Below, in pieces: positions 1 through 5,507 of a stretch of DNA of 5,507 nucleotides. Under the pieces are notes generated by a model, which made no database searches, was not told the DNA's origin, and saw nothing but the letters and a program-made list of their open reading frames with translations. This stretch comes from an uncultured Rhodospirillaceae bacterium (GTDB lineage: Bacteria > Pseudomonadota > Alphaproteobacteria > Thalassobaculales > Thalassobaculaceae). The DNA is taken from NCBI GenBank assembly GCA_937891725.1, contig CALAHL010000218.1:1-5507 (forward strand), written 5' to 3'. A program made the translations under genes and the position numbers. The first letter of the stretch is position 1. Every line of letters begins with the position of its first letter.

Positions 1-137
1 CTCCCCGGTCACGCCCATGGACGCCGAGACTTCATTGAATTCAGCTTATTCAAACCTAGGGGAACACGCGGCGCTGCACAACCGGATCGGCGGAATTCTC
101 CGTCTGCGTCGCAGAAAGGGCACGCCGAGTGGCGGGC
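1..137. other. Flank downstream of motB, no supported gene
   Basis: No gene can be supported here. A plus-strand frame is open from position 2 to a TGA at 152-154, with an ATG at 17, but it has no ribosome binding site, no recognisable protein pattern, and would run into the end of motB. The stretch at 31-60 is richer in A and T than its surroundings, which fits intergenic DNA. It holds an inverted repeat TTGAAT (35-40) / ATTCAA (48-53) and a 13-base near-perfect palindrome TCTGCG-T-CGCAGA (103-115). Reading on the minus strand after motB, CGCC/GGCG (123-134) can form a short stem, but no T-run follows it, so I do not call a terminator. Confidence 0.5.
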
Positions 138-1358
138 TCAGTTCGGCTGGATGACGGCCGGAGGGTTCCCGACATCCCGTGCGGTGCTGCCGACCTGAGC
201 GGGGGCGGTGGTACCGGGTACGGTCCCGGTGACAGGCGGCGGCGCGACCGGTGCGCTGGGCGCCGGCGCCGGTGGGCCGCCGCCTGGCGGTAACGGCGGA
301 GATCCATCCGCCGGCAAAGCCGGGGGGCCACCGCCTTGGACGGCGGTGTCCGCATTCGCCGGGGCCGGGGCGCCGTCGTCGGCTTCCTGCCGGGCCTTTT
401 CTTCCTTCGCCAAGGACAACGCCTGGGCGTCGTTGGCACCGATCGACAGCAAAGTGACCGAGATCCGCCGGTTTGCCGGATCGAAGGGGTTCTCCGGAAT
501 CAGAGGTTCGCGATCGGCGCGGCCGACCACCTTCTGAACCCGATCTTTCGGCACTCCGGACGTTTCCAGGAAGCGGCGCGACGCGTCTGCCCGTGCGCTG
601 GACAGGGAGAAGTTGTCGTTCGGTGATCCCGGCGCGAAGGGTACCGCGTCCGTGTGACCCGAGATTTCGATCTTCTGGGGCATGTCTTTGATGATATTGG
701 CCACCGCCAGAAGCAATTCCCGCGTCTTGTCGGACATGCCGGCGCTGCCGCTTTCGAACAGCGCGTAGCGTTCCTGGTCGAGCAACTGGATGCGCAAGCC
801 TTCCGATGTCTGTTCGACCTTGATGCTGTCTTCCAGCTCCGCAAGGCCGGGGGTGTTCTCGATCGCTTCCTGAAGCTGCTCGGCGACCTGCTCGAACTGT
901 CGGTCTTCGCGCTCCTGGAGCAAGCGTTCGATCTCGGCCTGGTTGATCGTGCCTTCTTCGTCCTCACGGGACCCGAGGCGGCTTTCGATGTTCTCGGGAT
1001 CGTCGCTGTCCGGATCGGTCCGCTCGGTCCGTTCGGCCTGCGGGCGGGCGGTCTGCGGTGTGGTGATCATCGGCGGTGAGTCCTGGGATTTCAGGGCGCC
1101 CGGCACGGTGATCGAGGTTCCCCCCAGCACACCGCCAGAGCCGGAGCGGGTGGCGCGCGAAATCGCGGTTGGGTCGAAATAGTTGGAGATGCCCATCTTC
1201 TGCTCTTCGGTGGTCGCGTTCAGCAGCCACAGAAGCAGGAAGAAGGCCATCATCGCGGTCACGAAGTCGGCATAGGCCACCTTCCAAGCGCCGCCATGGT
1301 GTCCGCCATGGCCGCCCTTCTTGACCTTCTTGATGACGATGGACGCGTGGTTATCCAC
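138..1358 (-). CDS. motB: Flagellar stator protein MotB
   Basis: MotB is the inner-membrane stator subunit that anchors the MotA-MotB proton channel to peptidoglycan and carries the proton-binding aspartate. The 406-residue product has a basic Gly/His-rich start, then one membrane helix (about 24-47) with the motif AWKVAYADFVTAMM. D31 is the equivalent of E. coli D32. A charged, partly helical linker (about 105-180) leads to an OmpA-like peptidoglycan-binding domain (about 197-304) with GHTDAVPF, the LSSARA helix and NRRISV. The last 75 residues are rich in Pro, Ala and Gly and lie beyond the family core. I chose the GTG at 1358-1356 because GGGAGA lies 7 bases upstream; a GTG at 1373 adds five residues but would place the start codon on that binding site. 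It follows motA on the same strand. The function is secure; the exact start is less so. Confidence 0.95.
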   Translation of the reverse strand: MDNHASIVIKKVKKGGHGGHHGGAWKVAYADFVTAMMAFFLLLWLLNATTEEQKMGISNYFDPTAISRATRSGSGGVLGGTSITVPGALKSQDSPPMITTPQTARPQAERTERTDPDSDDPENIESRLGSREDEEGTINQAEIERLLQEREDRQFEQVAEQLQEAIENTPGLAELEDSIKVEQTSEGLRIQLLDQERYALFESGSAGMSDKTRELLLAVANIIKDMPQKIEISGHTDAVPFAPGSPNDNFSLSSARADASRRFLETSGVPKDRVQKVVGRADREPLIPENPFDPANRRISVTLLSIGANDAQALSLAKEEKARQEADDGAPAPANADTAVQGGGPPALPADGSPPLPPGGGPPAPAPSAPVAPPPVTGTVPGTTAPAQVGSTARDVGNPPAVIQPN

Positions 1359-1365
1359 CCAGCTT

Positions 1366-1371
1366 TCTCCC
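1366..1371 (-). promoter_or_regulatory. motB ribosome binding site deciding the start
   Basis: GGGAGA on the minus strand sits 7 bases before the GTG at 1358-1356. It supports that start over the in-frame GTG at 1373-1371, which overlaps the site itself. Confidence 0.6.
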
Positions 1372-1372
1372 A

Positions 1373-1387
1373 CGGTCGGTTCGACCG
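1373..1387 (-). repeat. Hairpin just upstream of the motB ribosome binding site
   Basis: CGGTCG and CGACCG form a perfect 6-bp stem around a 3-base loop. It ends within two bases of the GGGAGA site of motB. In a motA-motB transcript it would lie next to the ribosome landing site. It is not followed by a T-run, so it is not a typical terminator. A regulatory role is only a possibility. Confidence 0.4.
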
Positions 1388-1514
1388 GATTGTATCTGGC
1401 CCAGCCTCAACACTCGCACCGCAAGGTTAAATTTTTGCGAAACGAAATGTTCGGCAATGGCACTAAGCAAGTTCGGGGCCAATACCCTGGGCTGCAACCA
1501 CATCCTTCGAACGA

Positions 1515-2375
1515 CTAGACCGGCGGCAGGGCGGCGACCGCCTCTTCGACTTCGTAGAAGGAGGGACGATCCTTGTGCAAGAGCGCCTTGCGGGCGAACT
1601 CGACCGAGACAGCAGGCGCGTAGCCTGAGACGTGGGCCAGCAGACCCGCGCGGATGCAGCCGAGATATTTCGCGTCGGCCTGGAAGGTCGCGGACATAGA
1701 CGCGGCCAGCGGACTCACAAACCCGTAGGCCAGCAGAATGCCGAGGAAGGTTCCGACCAGCGCGCCGCCGATCAGCTTCCCCAGCACCTCCGGAGGTTCG
1801 GTGATCGACCCCATGGTCTTGATGATGCCGAGCACGGCGGCCACGATCCCGAGGGCCGGGAAGCCGTCGCCCATGGTCTGGTAGGCACTCTGGACCAGAG
1901 CATCTTCGGCATGATGGGTCTCCAGTTCCTCGTCCAGGAGATCGGCCAGTTCATGCGGATTGTCTGTGCCGAGCGTCATCATCCGCAGATAGTCGCAGAG
2001 GAACTCAAGCGCATGGTGGTCGGCGGAAAAGCGCGGGAATGCCGAAAACAGACTGCTTTCCTCAGGCCGTTCGATATGCGCTTCGATTGCAAGCATGCCC
2101 TTGGTCTTGGCCAGCTTGAAGATCGCATAGAGCAGGGACAGCAGTTCCAGATAGTCGTCCTTGTTGTATTTGGGGCCGCGAAGAGCAGCCTTGAACGCGT
2201 ATCCGGCTTTGCCGAGCACAAATTTCGGGTTCGCGGTGATGAACGCGCCGACTCCCGCGCCGCCGATGATCACAAGCTCGAACGGCTGCCAAAGCGGCGC
2301 AAGTTTGCCACCCATGGCCATATAGCCACCGATCACACAGACGATCACAACGACCCATCCGATAATAATGAACAT
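1515..2375 (-). CDS. motA: Flagellar motor stator protein MotA
   Basis: MotA is the multi-helix inner-membrane subunit of the flagellar proton channel; its cytoplasmic loop pushes on rotor protein FliG. The 286-residue product aligns with E. coli MotA almost without gaps. Helices lie at about 1-21, 33-49, 172-190 and 203-223. The cytoplasmic domain between them includes the LDEELETHHAED stretch (147-158). The key channel prolines are P173 (GDGFPALGIVAA) and P222 (YGFVSPLA). Of the two charged residues that contact FliG in E. coli, E98 is kept and R90 is replaced by K90. The tail motif RPSFYEVEEAV is typical. The ATG at 2375 is preferred: it gives the family-standard MFIIIGW start and has GGAG 8 bases upstream. 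An in-frame ATG at 2417 would add 14 residues unlike the family. motB follows on the same strand, presumably in one operon. Confidence 0.96.
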   Translation of the reverse strand: MFIIIGWVVVIVCVIGGYMAMGGKLAPLWQPFELVIIGGAGVGAFITANPKFVLGKAGYAFKAALRGPKYNKDDYLELLSLLYAIFKLAKTKGMLAIEAHIERPEESSLFSAFPRFSADHHALEFLCDYLRMMTLGTDNPHELADLLDEELETHHAEDALVQSAYQTMGDGFPALGIVAAVLGIIKTMGSITEPPEVLGKLIGGALVGTFLGILLAYGFVSPLAASMSATFQADAKYLGCIRAGLLAHVSGYAPAVSVEFARKALLHKDRPSFYEVEEAVAALPPV

Positions 2376-2383
2376 GCGCGGCG

Positions 2384-2387
2384 CTCC
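2384..2387 (-). promoter_or_regulatory. motA ribosome binding site deciding the start
   Basis: GGAG on the minus strand, 8 bases before the ATG at 2375-2373. It favours this start over the upstream ATG at 2417. Confidence 0.6.
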
Positions 2388-2583
2388 ATTTGGATGCCCG
2401 TCACAAAGGACGCACATCAGCGTTCATAACCCTATCTTTCGCGAAGATGCGCGATTTAACAAGAAAATCCGCCAACATAATGAAATTGTGATGATTGTTT
2501 CCGGACCCCATTGGCCTATCTCCGACCATGACGTTTGAATCAGTCCGTCCTTCGGAGTATCAGACGGGTTGACGTTCGCAGCA

Positions 2584-2631
2584 CCGATCCGGGGCCGAAC
2601 CGCCGCGGATCGCGGCGAGGCCGTGGATCGG
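2584..2631 (+). repeat. Large three-tier hairpin in the flavin reductase leader
   Basis: Three nested stems fold on one axis. CCGATCC (2584-2590) pairs with GGATCGG (2625-2631). GGCC (2593-2596) pairs with GGCC (2619-2622). CGCCGCG (2601-2607) pairs with CGCGGCG (2611-2617) around the 3-base loop GAT. That makes 18 Watson-Crick pairs interrupted by a 2x2 and a 4x1 internal loop. It ends 6 bases before the AAGAGG ribosome binding site (2638-2643). It lacks a trailing T-run, so it is not a standard terminator, and it does not resemble the FMN riboswitch. Whether it is transcribed is not known. Confidence 0.6.
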
Positions 2632-2647
2632 GCAGATAAGAGGTGGC

Positions 2648-3148
2648 ATGTCCGCTGATTTAGACACCGAGGCCGATCGGTCCGATTTCAAGGCTGTGCT
2701 GGGGCGCTGGGCCACCGGAGTCGCGGTGGTGACGACGCGGCTTCCCGACGGAGTTTCGGTCGGGCTCACGGTGAACAGCTTCGCCTCGGTCTCGCTCGAC
2801 CCGCCGCTTGTGCTGTTCAGCATCGGTCGGGACGCGGGCAGTTTCGAGGCGTTCGGAAAGACCGGGTGTTTCGCGGTCAATCTGCTGCGGCAGGACCAGG
2901 CCGAGATCTCCAATCGCTTTGCGGATCCGGATGCCGAACGTTTCGCGGTCGATCGGACCGAACAATGGATCACCGGTGCGCCGATCCTGTCGGACGCCTT
3001 GGCGGCACTCGATTGCGATGTGCATGCACGCCACGAGGGTGGGGATCATGTGATCATCGTCGGGCGCGTGCGGAAGCTGAAGGTGCTGAACGACGGCCAT
3101 CCGCTCGGCTACTGGCTTGGCGGCTATCGCGCCCTGTCCTCGCTGTAG
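2648..3148 (+). CDS. Flavin reductase-like FMN-binding protein
   Basis: The 166-residue product belongs to the flavin reductase-like family (HpaC, RutF and NtaB type). These small cytoplasmic proteins use NAD(P)H to reduce FMN or FAD, usually to feed a partner two-component monooxygenase. The single domain fills the protein. Family signatures are GRWATGVAVVTT (19-30), GLTVNSFASVSLDPPLVLFSIGR (39-61), CFAVNLL (74-80), the RFADPDAERF stretch (90-99) and GGDHVIIVGRV (131-141). The length is normal. AAGAGG ends 4 bases before the ATG, which is rather close, and a strong hairpin lies just upstream of it. No monooxygenase is in the window, so the partner and true substrate are unknown. The neighbours motA (divergent) and the HTH gene (convergent, 41 bp away) give no hint. 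A different FMN-split-barrel activity cannot be excluded. Confidence 0.88.
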   Translation: MSADLDTEADRSDFKAVLGRWATGVAVVTTRLPDGVSVGLTVNSFASVSLDPPLVLFSIGRDAGSFEAFGKTGCFAVNLLRQDQAEISNRFADPDAERFAVDRTEQWITGAPILSDALAALDCDVHARHEGGDHVIIVGRVRKLKVLNDGHPLGYWLGGYRALSSL

Positions 3149-3189
3149 CTGGCACACGACGGGAGACAGAATCAGATCGTCGATGGCGC
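3149..3189. other. Short convergent gap
   Basis: The flavin reductase gene and the HTH gene end facing each other with only 41 bases between their stop codons. I see no stem-loop followed by a T-run for either strand, so termination here is probably factor-dependent or occurs inside the opposing gene. Confidence 0.5.
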
Positions 3190-3723
3190 CTATTTGCCGA
3201 TCAGGTCCTCGCCCATCAGATCTTCGATGAACACCGACAGCAGCTGGGTCCGGCTGGTCACACCGGCCTTGGCATAGACCTTGGCCAGCTGAACTCTGAC
3301 AGTGCTGGCCGATGCCCCGCGCAATCCGGCGATCTCCGCCACCTCGAAGCCCTTGATCGCCAGCAGCGCGACATTCGCTTCGGCAGCGGTCAGCCCCCAA
3401 CGATCGAAATAAGCCTCGATCACCTCGGCCAGCGCGCCCGACGCGATGGACAGGGCGGTCTCCGCCCGTCGAATTCTGTCGAGGGTCCGCCGGATTTCCA
3501 GCGCCCCGAAAATCACACCGAGTACCAGTGCGACTGCGATCACCGCCTCGAAGGCGGTGTGGACATCGGCCCCGTCCCAGGTGAAATCGGCCGTCACATC
3601 GACCACGAAGAACACCGCGCAGACCGCCTGCACGGCCACCAGGGCGGCCAGCAGCCCGGCCCGCCGAGAGGGCGCGCCGGGCTTGCGGTTGTGCGTGTTC
3701 GATCGGGGATCGGCTTCCGTCAC
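3190..3723 (-). CDS. Membrane-anchored LuxR-type HTH regulator
   Basis: The 177-residue product combines two N-terminal membrane helices (about 22-43 and 57-75) with a C-terminal LuxR/FixJ-type helix-turn-helix domain (about 108-165). The HTH shows the usual order: RWGLTAAEANVALLAIKG, then AEIAGLRGASASTVRVQLAKVYAKAGV, then SRTQLLSVF. The loop between the helices is short and acidic (about 44-56) and would face the periplasm, leaving the DNA-binding domain in the cytoplasm. A basic, helical linker (78-105) joins the two parts. There is no receiver or autoinducer domain, so this looks like a one-component membrane-tethered regulator. It starts with GTG, overlapping the cytochrome gene stop in the junction GTGA; GAGGA lies 5 bases upstream inside the cytochrome gene. 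Coupling suggests it regulates, or responds to, the operon it sits in. The signal and target genes are unknown. Confidence 0.82.
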   Translation of the reverse strand: MTEADPRSNTHNRKPGAPSRRAGLLAALVAVQAVCAVFFVVDVTADFTWDGADVHTAFEAVIAVALVLGVIFGALEIRRTLDRIRRAETALSIASGALAEVIEAYFDRWGLTAAEANVALLAIKGFEVAEIAGLRGASASTVRVQLAKVYAKAGVTSRTQLLSVFIEDLMGEDLIGK

Positions 3724-4277
3724 TCGGGTCCTCGTGATCTGGTCCGGATGGTCATGTTTCGGATCAGGTTAACACCGGACAGGCGAGACTCGAGAACCAC
3801 TCCGCAGACATGCGCGGCGGCGAGAACCAGCACCAGATTGGCGGCGACCTCGTGAATGTCTTCCATCTCATAGATGTCAAAGACCTCCATTCCGATACCG
3901 GTCCCGATCACGACGGCGAGGGAGCCCCACATGGCATAGACCATCAGGCTCCCGATCGGGTTATGGGAGCGTTGTGCGGGGTGTTCGCCATGCAGCATGC
4001 CTTGGGCATAGGCCTTGGCCTTCAAGAGGCTCGGCGGGAAAGATGAGAACCGAGCCTCCTCCGTTCCGACGATCCCCCACAGAACGCGCAGGGCCAGCAT
4101 CGCAAGCACTGCGTAGCCGATCCAGTTGTGGAGTTGGGACTCCTCCTCAACGATCAGACCGTTGAGCACGACCGAGAGGGCGACGACCCAATGGGTCACG
4201 CGGACGACCGGGTCCCAGTTCACCCCCTTTGACGGGGGGATAACCGGACCCGAAAGGGTGTCTGAGGGCTGTGACAT
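3720..4277 (-). CDS. Cytochrome b561-type dihaem membrane protein
   Basis: The 185-residue product matches the small cytochrome b family (prokaryotic b561 / hydrogenase b-type subunit fold): an integral inner-membrane protein of four helices binding two b-type haems and moving electrons between the quinone pool or a donor and a periplasmic partner. The opening WDPVVRVTHW (21-30) is diagnostic. Helices lie at about 29-43, 50-70, 108-128 and 142-162. Four histidines are placed as expected for haem ligands: H29 (VTHW), H50 (QLHNW), H142 (DIHEVAAN) and H156 (AAHVCGV). The segment SHNPIGSLMVY (104-114) is also typical. Its ATG overlaps the stop of the PepSY gene (TGATG), and its own stop overlaps the start of the HTH gene. 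The electron donor and acceptor are not evident. No c-type cytochrome motif (CxxCH) is present. Confidence 0.88.
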   Translation of the reverse strand: MSQPSDTLSGPVIPPSKGVNWDPVVRVTHWVVALSVVLNGLIVEEESQLHNWIGYAVLAMLALRVLWGIVGTEEARFSSFPPSLLKAKAYAQGMLHGEHPAQRSHNPIGSLMVYAMWGSLAVVIGTGIGMEVFDIYEMEDIHEVAANLVLVLAAAHVCGVVLESRLSGVNLIRNMTIRTRSRGPE

Positions 4278-4555
4278 CAGTCGTCATCCCCCATGGCGAC
4301 GATCGCGCCGCTGTTCGGGTCGATCTTTAGCTCCTGCCGATGACCGTCTTTGACCACCTTGACTTCGATCTTGCCGTGCTCGTTCTCGTATTTGGCGATC
4401 TTGTAGCCGTCCTCGGCCAGCGCGGCGGCAATCTGGTCGGCGGTCGTGCCCAGAATAGCGCCCATCACCGGCTCGACGGCCAGCGCCGGCGTGGAGATGG
4501 CGGCAGTGCTGAGCAGGGTGGCGGCAATCAGGGTCCGTGAAAAACGGGTTTGCAT
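4277..4555 (-). CDS. Secreted PepSY-domain protein
   Basis: The 92-residue product has a clear signal peptide (basic MQTRFSR start, hydrophobic core to about residue 21, and a PALA cleavage motif ending at 26). A single PepSY domain (about 37-87) follows, with TTADQIAAALAEDGYKI and a strand-rich half ending ELKIDPNSGAIV. It should sit in the periplasm. PepSY domains occur as inhibitors of peptidases and as small accessory proteins next to membrane electron carriers; genes of this size often sit beside a cytochrome b, as here. The mature protein ends in an acidic GDDD tail and has no cysteines. The ATG at 4555 is chosen because GAGGAG lies 6 bases upstream and it starts the signal peptide correctly; an upstream in-frame start at 4579 would add eight residues before it. 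It is the first gene of the operon. Its molecular role is not known. Confidence 0.85.
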   Translation of the reverse strand: MQTRFSRTLIAATLLSTAAISTPALAVEPVMGAILGTTADQIAAALAEDGYKIAKYENEHGKIEVKVVKDGHRQELKIDPNSGAIVAMGDDD

Positions 4556-4561
4556 ATTCGG

Positions 4562-4567
4562 CTCCTC
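4562..4567 (-). promoter_or_regulatory. PepSY gene ribosome binding site
   Basis: A near-ideal GAGGAG on the minus strand, 6 bases before the ATG at 4555-4553. It fixes the start of this gene and of the operon. Confidence 0.7.
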
Positions 4568-4647
4568 GGTTTCGGACACGTCGGCGGGATGCCAGCGTCC
4601 GTTTCCCCGAAGTGACCCATCCCACCATGTCGCACCATTGCCGCGCC

Positions 4648-4679
4648 GCTTACCCCGTCGTCTGTAAGCGCAAGCTTAC
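4648..4679 (-). promoter_or_regulatory. Triple GCTTAC repeat, candidate operator of the PepSY operon
   Basis: On the plus strand the hexamer GCTTAC occurs at 4648-4653, its inverse GTAAGC at 4664-4669, and GCTTAC again at 4674-4679. The right-hand pair forms a perfect 6-bp inverted repeat with the 4-base spacer GCAA; the left-hand pair forms one with a 10-base spacer. The two centres of symmetry are 13 bases apart. The array lies about 93-124 bases before the PepSY start, a suitable position for a promoter-proximal operator, and the right-most copy contains the TAA stop codon of the ammonia-lyase gene. The right pair could also fold in RNA as a weak stem at the end of that gene, but no T-run follows. 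Confidence 0.5.
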
Positions 4680-5507
4680 GGCCCGATCCCGTCGACCCCG
4701 GCGGAGCCCAGCAGGCGGGCCGGCAGGCCTCTTGCCTCGAACGTGGAAAGCAGTTCCCGGACATGCTCGGCATTGCGGGTCTCGACCACACAATCGAGGT
4801 CGGCTTGTTTGACCGGAACATCCTGGAACAGGCGATGGTGATAGACCTCGACGATGTTTCCGCCGGTATCGCCGATCAACTGGGCAACCCGTGCCAGAAC
4901 GCCCGGTTCATCCGGGATCTCGATCCGAAGACGGATCAGCCGCCCGTCGGCGACCAGCCCCCGCATCAGGGCCGAGGCCAGGATGCGGGTGTCGATGTTG
5001 CCGCCGCAGATCACCGCCCCCACATCGCGGCCGGCGAACCGGTCGGGCGCCTGCAGCAGAGCGGCGATTCCTGCGGCACCTGCACCTTCAGCCACGATTC
5101 TCTGCTGCTCGACCAGAATTTGGACAGCGCGTTCGATCTGGCGCTCCGGCACGGGTATGATCTCGTCGACCAGCTCCGCGATGATCGCGCGGGTCAGGAC
5201 ACCGGGTGACTTGACCGCAATTCCTTCCGCCAGGGTGGCCTGTCCAAAGCGCGGCTCCAGCCCGTTGATCGCCTGATACATCGAGGCAAAACTGTCGACC
5301 TGGACGCCGATCAGCCGAATTTCCGGCTTCAGCGCGCGGGCGGCGATTGCGATGCCGGACATCAGGCCGCCACCGCCGATCGGCACCACCAGCGTGTCCA
5401 GTTCCGGCCGGTCGGCCAGCATTTCCAGCGCCACCGTACCCTGTCCCCGGATCACGTCCCGATCGTCATAGGGATGCACCAGATACAGGTTTTCCTCGGC
5501 GATCAAC
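4676..5507 (-). CDS. ilvA: Threonine ammonia-lyase, 5' end outside window
   Basis: Pyridoxal-phosphate enzyme that deaminates threonine to 2-oxobutanoate and ammonia in the cytoplasm, the entry to isoleucine synthesis or threonine breakdown. The 276 visible residues are the C-terminal two thirds of a protein that is usually about 400 residues; roughly 130 residues, including the Schiff-base lysine, lie beyond the right edge. Visible landmarks are HPYDDRDVIRGQGT (11-24), the glycine loop PIGGGGLMSG (42-51) that holds the cofactor phosphate, AEGAGAAGIAAL (139-150), and ICGGNIDTR (166-174), whose cysteine is normal in this subgroup. A single ACT-like domain follows (about 190-265, RLRIEIPDEPGVLARVAQLI), likely for amino-acid control. 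This one-ACT form differs from the long two-ACT E. coli IlvA, so a catabolic (TdcB-like) role is possible and the symbol is tentative. It lies 120 bases upstream of the PepSY operon on the same strand, so some read-through is possible. Confidence 0.92.
   Translation of the reverse strand, partial: LIAEENLYLVHPYDDRDVIRGQGTVALEMLADRPELDTLVVPIGGGGLMSGIAIAARALKPEIRLIGVQVDSFASMYQAINGLEPRFGQATLAEGIAVKSPGVLTRAIIAELVDEIIPVPERQIERAVQILVEQQRIVAEGAGAAGIAALLQAPDRFAGRDVGAVICGGNIDTRILASALMRGLVADGRLIRLRIEIPDEPGVLARVAQLIGDTGGNIVEVYHHRLFQDVPVKQADLDCVVETRNAEHVRELLSTFEARGLPARLLGSAGVDGIGP

Larger units (their letters stand above)
1359..1514. other. motA-motB intergenic gap
   Basis: This gap of 156 bases lies between the motA stop and the chosen motB start. 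No gene is visible in it. Besides the hairpin at 1373-1387 it holds an A/T-rich patch around 1425-1436 flanked by CGCAA (1420-1424) and TTGCG (1435-1439), a 5-bp inverted repeat with a 10-base loop. An internal promoter for motB is possible, but I find no convincing -35/-10 or sigma-28 pair. Confidence 0.45.
2376..2647. promoter_or_regulatory. Divergent region between motA and the flavin reductase gene
   Basis: The two flanking genes point away from each other, so promoters for both should lie in these 272 bases. The part around 2420-2500 is clearly richer in A and T than the coding DNA and is the likeliest site of the motA promoter. One weak minus-strand candidate is TTGTTA with AAAGAT 17 bases on, too poor to call firmly. 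A small inverted repeat TCGCG (2439-2443) / CGCGA (2450-2454) lies in the same area. The right third is GC-rich and dominated by the hairpin at 2584-2631. Confidence 0.5.

Noticed and set aside
17..154. Possible small plus-strand gene or gene end converging on motB
   Set aside because: It has no ribosome binding site, no recognisable sequence, and ends inside the motB 3' end. It could be the tail of a gene entering from the left, but nothing supports that.
1440..1480. Sigma-28-like promoter for motB (minus strand GCCGAACA)
   Set aside because: The -10-like part matches only partly, and the expected TAAA is absent at the right spacing (GAAC is there instead).
1632..2429. Plus-strand open frame (265 codons) opposite motA
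   Set aside because: It is the mirror of a highly conserved MotA; the translation has no hydrophobic or domain pattern.
2584..2647. FMN riboswitch before the flavin reductase gene
   Set aside because: The FMN element is a multi-branched structure of well over 100 bases with conserved loops. Here there is a single-axis hairpin of 48 bases.
2660..3400. Long minus-strand open frame (246 codons) opposite the flavin reductase gene
   Set aside because: It lies antisense to a clearly recognisable family protein, runs into the HTH gene, and its translation is Arg/Gly/Asp-rich without any family pattern. Long antisense frames are expected in high-GC DNA.
2866..3855. Long plus-strand open frame (329 codons) across the reductase, HTH and cytochrome genes
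   Set aside because: It crosses three genes with strong family matches on other frames or strands, and its translation is low-complexity and Arg/His/Gln-rich.
4664..4679. Rho-independent terminator of the ammonia-lyase gene
   Set aside because: The stem is only 6 bp and, on the minus strand, is followed by AGACGACGG with no T-run.

Overview
The window looks like a piece of chromosome from a high-GC alphaproteobacterium. The lineage is an inference from protein style: MotA and MotB of the alphaproteobacterial kind (MotB opens with a basic, Gly/His-rich segment before its single membrane helix), a short threonine ammonia-lyase with one C-terminal ACT domain, and a small membrane-tethered LuxR-type regulator of a kind I associate with Rhodobacterales, Rhizobiales and relatives. 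There are no RNA genes, CRISPR arrays, insertion sequences or phage genes.

Layout, left to right. Positions 1-137 are the flank downstream of motB, with no gene I can support. The flagellar stator genes lie on the minus strand in the order motA (2375 to 1515) then motB (1358 to 138), with an unusually long 156-bp gap between them that holds two small inverted repeats. A 272-bp divergent region (2376-2647) separates motA from a plus-strand flavin reductase-like gene (2648-3148), and it contains a strong three-tier hairpin directly in front of that gene's ribosome binding site. The reductase converges, across 41 bp, on a three-gene minus-strand operon running from 4555 to 3190: a secreted PepSY-domain protein, a four-helix dihaem cytochrome b561-type membrane protein, and a two-helix membrane-anchored LuxR-type HTH protein. 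Its genes overlap by 1 and 4 bases (TGATG and GTGA junctions). Upstream lies the 3' two thirds of a threonine ammonia-lyase gene (minus strand, running off the right edge).

How they work together. MotA and MotB form the proton-driven stator of the flagellar motor. The PepSY-cytochrome-HTH operon is the most unusual part: it joins a periplasmic protein, a membrane electron carrier and a DNA-binding domain tethered to the same membrane, and it is preceded by three copies of the hexamer GCTTAC in alternating orientation. That arrangement would suit a membrane redox module with its own regulator, but this is inference. The flavin reductase and the ammonia-lyase are probably unrelated housekeeping or catabolic neighbours.
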